Assembly (NCBI GenBank): GCA_018401645.1
Contig: JAGYKK010000009.1
Location: forward strand, 29,632-93,631
DNA length: 64,000 nucleotides
Origin: Mycobacterium sp.
GTDB lineage: Bacteria > Actinomycetota > Actinomycetes > Mycobacteriales > Mycobacteriaceae
Reading direction: 5' to 3'
The translations under genes were made by a program, and so were the position numbers. The notes beneath the pieces were generated by a model that was given only the letters and a program-made list of their open reading frames with translations, was not told the DNA's origin and did not search any database. The stretch's first letter is position 1; the number at the start of each line of letters is the position of its first letter. This document shows positions 61,971 to 64,000 of the stretch, one piece after another.

Positions 61971-62018
61971 GGACTTAAAATCCGCACAGTGTCGGTTCGA
62001 GTCCGACTGGGGGCACTG
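61971..62018. repeat. attR: duplicated tRNA-Leu 3' end
   Basis: GGACTTAAAATCCGC followed by two mismatched bases and the 31-bp core identical to attL. It lacks the 5' half of a tRNA, so it is not a gene. The surrounding interval 61630-62118 has no coding frame I trust; 61630-61970 shows nothing recognised. Confidence 0.9.
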
Positions 62019-62118
62019 ACCGGGGGCACCGGGTCCACTTTGAGCCGGCTGGCGTCGATATGGCCGCCGAGCGGTGGGCAGCACCGCTGCGTTGCGCCGA
62101 CCGGATTACCTTGCACAG

Positions 62119-63582
62119 ATGTACGAACCTTCCTGGCAATCCGTCGCCACCCATCCCCTGCCGGACTGGTACGACGATGCGAAACTCGGAATTTTTCTGC
62201 ACTGGGGCCTCTACTCGGTGCCGGGATGGGCACCTCAGGTTCCTGATATTCAGCAGTTGCTCAGGGAAGCCGGGCCCGCGGAGATGTTGCGGAATAACCC
62301 CTATGCCGAGTGGTATCTCAACAGCAGTCGGCTCCGGGACAGTCCTACGTGGCGCCACCAGCGCGACACTTACGGCCCCGACGCCACCTACGACGACTTC
62401 GTCGCGAGCTTCGACACCGGTACGGCCGAGGCCGACATGGACGCCATTGCGGCCGTCTGCCGCGAAGCCGGGGCCGGCTACGTGGTGCTGACGACTAAAC
62501 ACCACGACGGATTTTGCCTGTGGCCGACCGATTTGGAACATCCGCGCAAAGGCCGCTACCACTCCCGCCGCGATATCGTCGGGGACCTTCGCCGTGCTGT
62601 GCTCAACGCCGGCCTGCGGATGGGCCTGTATTACTCCGGTGGCTACGACTGGCCCTACAACGATGCCCTGCTGAAGAATCCGGCCGACAGTTTCCTGGCG
62701 GTACCGCACTCAGATGACTACGTCGACTATGCCGATGCTCATGTGCGCGAACTCATCCGCCGATATCAGCCGTCGGTATTGTGGAACGACATTTGCTGGC
62801 CAGTTGGCGGGGACCTGCCTGCGTTGTTCGCCGAGTACTACAACACCGTGCCCGACGGTGTGATCAACGACCGATGGATCGAGCCGAGTCAGCATCGGGG
62901 GATTGTCAGTGATGCTCTGGCTCGACTGGGAGGCGTTGCGATACAACGCTTCTGGGGATATATCCCCGATCGCCATAAGTCGCTGACCTTTCCGGCCAAC
63001 CACCACTACGACATTCGCACCCCTGAGTATGCGCAGTTTGCCGAGGTTCAAGAAAAGAAGTGGGAATCAACTCGTGGGGTCGGACATTCCTTCGGGGCCA
63101 ACCGCAACGAGCGCCCGCAGGACATTGTCACAGTGACGGAACTGGTTCGATCCTTCGCCGACATCGTGTCTAAGAACGGCAACCTCTTGATCGGTATCGG
63201 GCCAGACGAGCGGGGCGTGATTCCCGACGAGCAGTTGGCACCGCTGCGCGGGCTGGGTGCGTGGATGCGGGTCAACGGGTCGGCGGTCTATGGCACCCGC
63301 CCGTGGTCGGTGGCCGAGGCGACCACCACCGAAGACACCGCGGTCCGGTTCACCCAGTGCGATGGCGCCGTCAACGCGATCCTGCTCGACCTGCCCGAGC
63401 GTGAGTTCGGCCTCCGCGGAGTCGATGCGACCGACGTCGACAATGTGCGGGTACTGGGACTCGACGAGCCGGTCGAGTGGCGGCTGAGCGGGAGCATGCT
63501 GACGGTCCGCCTACCCGAGCGCATGCCCGTCGCACCTGCGCACGTGCTGGTGCTTGGACACGGGGTCCGACCGGCCGGCTGA
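62119..63582 (+). CDS. Alpha-L-fucosidase, glycoside hydrolase family 29
   Basis: Hydrolyses alpha-L-fucosides with retention. About 487 aa from ATG 62119 (MYEPSWQSV); a GTG at 62074 would add 15 residues. GH29 motifs: PDWYDDAKLGIFLHWGLYSVPGW, GAGYVVLTTKHHDGFCLWPT, GLYYSGGYDWPY, and VLWNDICWP where the Asp is the expected nucleophile. KNGNLLIGIGPDERGVIPDEQ and a C-terminal beta domain follow. No signal peptide, so probably cytoplasmic. Lies just outside attR. Absent from this position in M. tuberculosis. Confidence 0.92.
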   Translation: MYEPSWQSVATHPLPDWYDDAKLGIFLHWGLYSVPGWAPQVPDIQQLLREAGPAEMLRNNPYAEWYLNSSRLRDSPTWRHQRDTYGPDATYDDFVASFDTGTAEADMDAIAAVCREAGAGYVVLTTKHHDGFCLWPTDLEHPRKGRYHSRRDIVGDLRRAVLNAGLRMGLYYSGGYDWPYNDALLKNPADSFLAVPHSDDYVDYADAHVRELIRRYQPSVLWNDICWPVGGDLPALFAEYYNTVPDGVINDRWIEPSQHRGIVSDALARLGGVAIQRFWGYIPDRHKSLTFPANHHYDIRTPEYAQFAEVQEKKWESTRGVGHSFGANRNERPQDIVTVTELVRSFADIVSKNGNLLIGIGPDERGVIPDEQLAPLRGLGAWMRVNGSAVYGTRPWSVAEATTTEDTAVRFTQCDGAVNAILLDLPEREFGLRGVDATDVDNVRVLGLDEPVEWRLSGSMLTVRLPERMPVAPAHVLVLGHGVRPAG

Positions 63583-63776
63583 CCCGCGCCCGCCGCCGCC
63601 TCCGCCCGCAATGGAATCGGCGCTTCCCCCCGGGGCTGCCTCTGGACGAACGAATTGTGAACAAGAGTTGAAAGCCCTGAGGAGTATTGAGCTTTCACCA
63701 CGGCATCGAGTTTCGAGGTGCACAGTTGACTCCCTGCGTGTTCGGAAGCAAGACACACGAATCTTAGGAGCAGCAA

Positions 63777-64000
63777 TGTCGGTTGGGGACGCGTCGCAGG
63801 GCACTGGTCGTTTTCGCCGCTCGGTGAAGGGCCGGGTCCGGGTGATCGAGGACCGCCGGCGTGCGGTGTCCCCGGTTGACGCATCCAAGTTTTCGACGGC
63901 GACCTATGTCGGGCGCGTGGGTGTGTTGGCGGTGGCGTTGGGTGTGGGCTCGGCGGTCGCGTCAGTGCCGATGGCGTTCGCTGATACCACCGGGTCAGCG
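63777..64000 (+). CDS. Start of an exported protein, cut by the window end
   Basis: ATG 63777 with TTAGGAGCAGCA just upstream. About 75 codons: a long basic n-region (RFRRSVKGRVRVIEDRRRA), TYVGRVGVLAVALGVGSAVA as hydrophobic core, then VPMAFADTTGS, a cleavage site after AFA. The build resembles the N-terminus of the secreted protein at 59097, so a PGRS-like or repeat protein may follow. 63583-63776 shows nothing else. Confidence 0.65.

Larger units (their letters stand above)
56701..62018. mobile_element. 5.3-kb integrated genetic element in tRNA-Leu(TAA)
   Basis: Bounded by direct repeats of the tRNA-Leu 3' half (perfect 31-bp core). Contains, in order: an integrase-like fusion gene next to the tRNA, a serine recombinase, a secreted PGRS-like protein and two small proteins. 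No phage structural, replication or transfer genes are seen, so it is a small island or a deletion remnant. The integrase C-terminus lies 36 bp from the att core, the normal arrangement for tRNA-integrating elements. Outside the right repeat host-like genes resume (fucosidase). Confidence 0.8.

Noticed and set aside
61971..62018. Second tRNA-Leu gene
   Set aside because: Only the 3' half of the tRNA is present; no acceptor 5' strand or D-arm. It is the attachment repeat.
61789..62019. 76-codon plus-strand frame crossing attR
   Set aside because: Runs through the duplicated tRNA fragment and has no start signal or motif.

Overview
The window is chromosomal DNA of a nontuberculous mycobacterium. 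It is GC-rich, its gene order matches M. tuberculosis from pepD (Rv0983) to ppx2/leuX (Rv1026) almost gene for gene, and it carries an MspA-type porin gene, which M. tuberculosis lacks. Secreted glycine-rich, PGRS-like proteins without a PE domain fit a slow or intermediate grower such as the M. terrae group, but the species cannot be fixed from this sequence.

Layout. (1) 1-9.7 kb: pepD end, moaB2, an MspA-like porin, mscL, an SAF-domain protein, the chaperone Ruc, 5-formyl-THF cyclo-ligase, galU, the MoeA/gephyrin-like glp, rimJ, the membrane partner sepX/glpR and tRNA-Ala. (2) 9.8-20.8 kb: an accessory block read almost wholly on the minus strand, with a WXG100-like protein, a DUF1023 hydrolase, one unrecognised gene, glycogen phosphorylase, phosphoketolase, an alpha/beta hydrolase and polyphosphate:AMP phosphotransferase. 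Every gene here is cut by many single-base frameshifts. (3) 21-27.5 kb: an intact MmpL transporter, an O-methyltransferase and a type III polyketide synthase cassette with two membrane methyltransferase-like proteins and a flavoprotein. (4) 27.5-56.6 kb: core genes in the M. tuberculosis order (cAMP-dependent acetyltransferase, tspO, arcA, pmt, rsmI, pabB, metS, tatD, ksgA, ispE, fadD-like pks16, pth, rplY, lpqT, prs, glmU, tRNA-Gln, tetR, mfd, mazG, lpqU, eno, ftsB-like, DUF501, ppx). rpfB is missing from its usual place between tatD and ksgA. (5) 56.7-62.0 kb: a 5.3-kb element integrated in tRNA-Leu(TAA), bounded by a duplicated tRNA 3' end. It carries an in-frame fusion of half a C5-cytosine methyltransferase to a tyrosine integrase catalytic domain, a serine recombinase, a large secreted PGRS-like protein with an unusual C-terminal domain, and two small proteins. 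(6) 62.1-64 kb: a GH29 alpha-L-fucosidase and the start of another secreted protein.

How it fits together. The core run mixes cell-envelope and wall functions (galU, glmU, pmt, lpqU, pepD, the FtsB-like protein, the Glp/SepX pair) with translation, repair and central metabolism. The accessory blocks add a lipid-polyketide pathway, a carbon-storage/polyphosphate energy cluster, and the tRNA-Leu island whose cargo looks like an exported effector.

Caution on quality. Frameshifts are dense at 0-0.3, 2.4-4, 7.6-20.5, 35-37.2, 50.5-51 and 54.5-55.7 kb and nearly absent elsewhere. When frames are spliced the proteins remain conserved, so I think many are consensus errors and not true pseudogenes. 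Genes marked pseudogene here mean 'frame disrupted in this sequence'.
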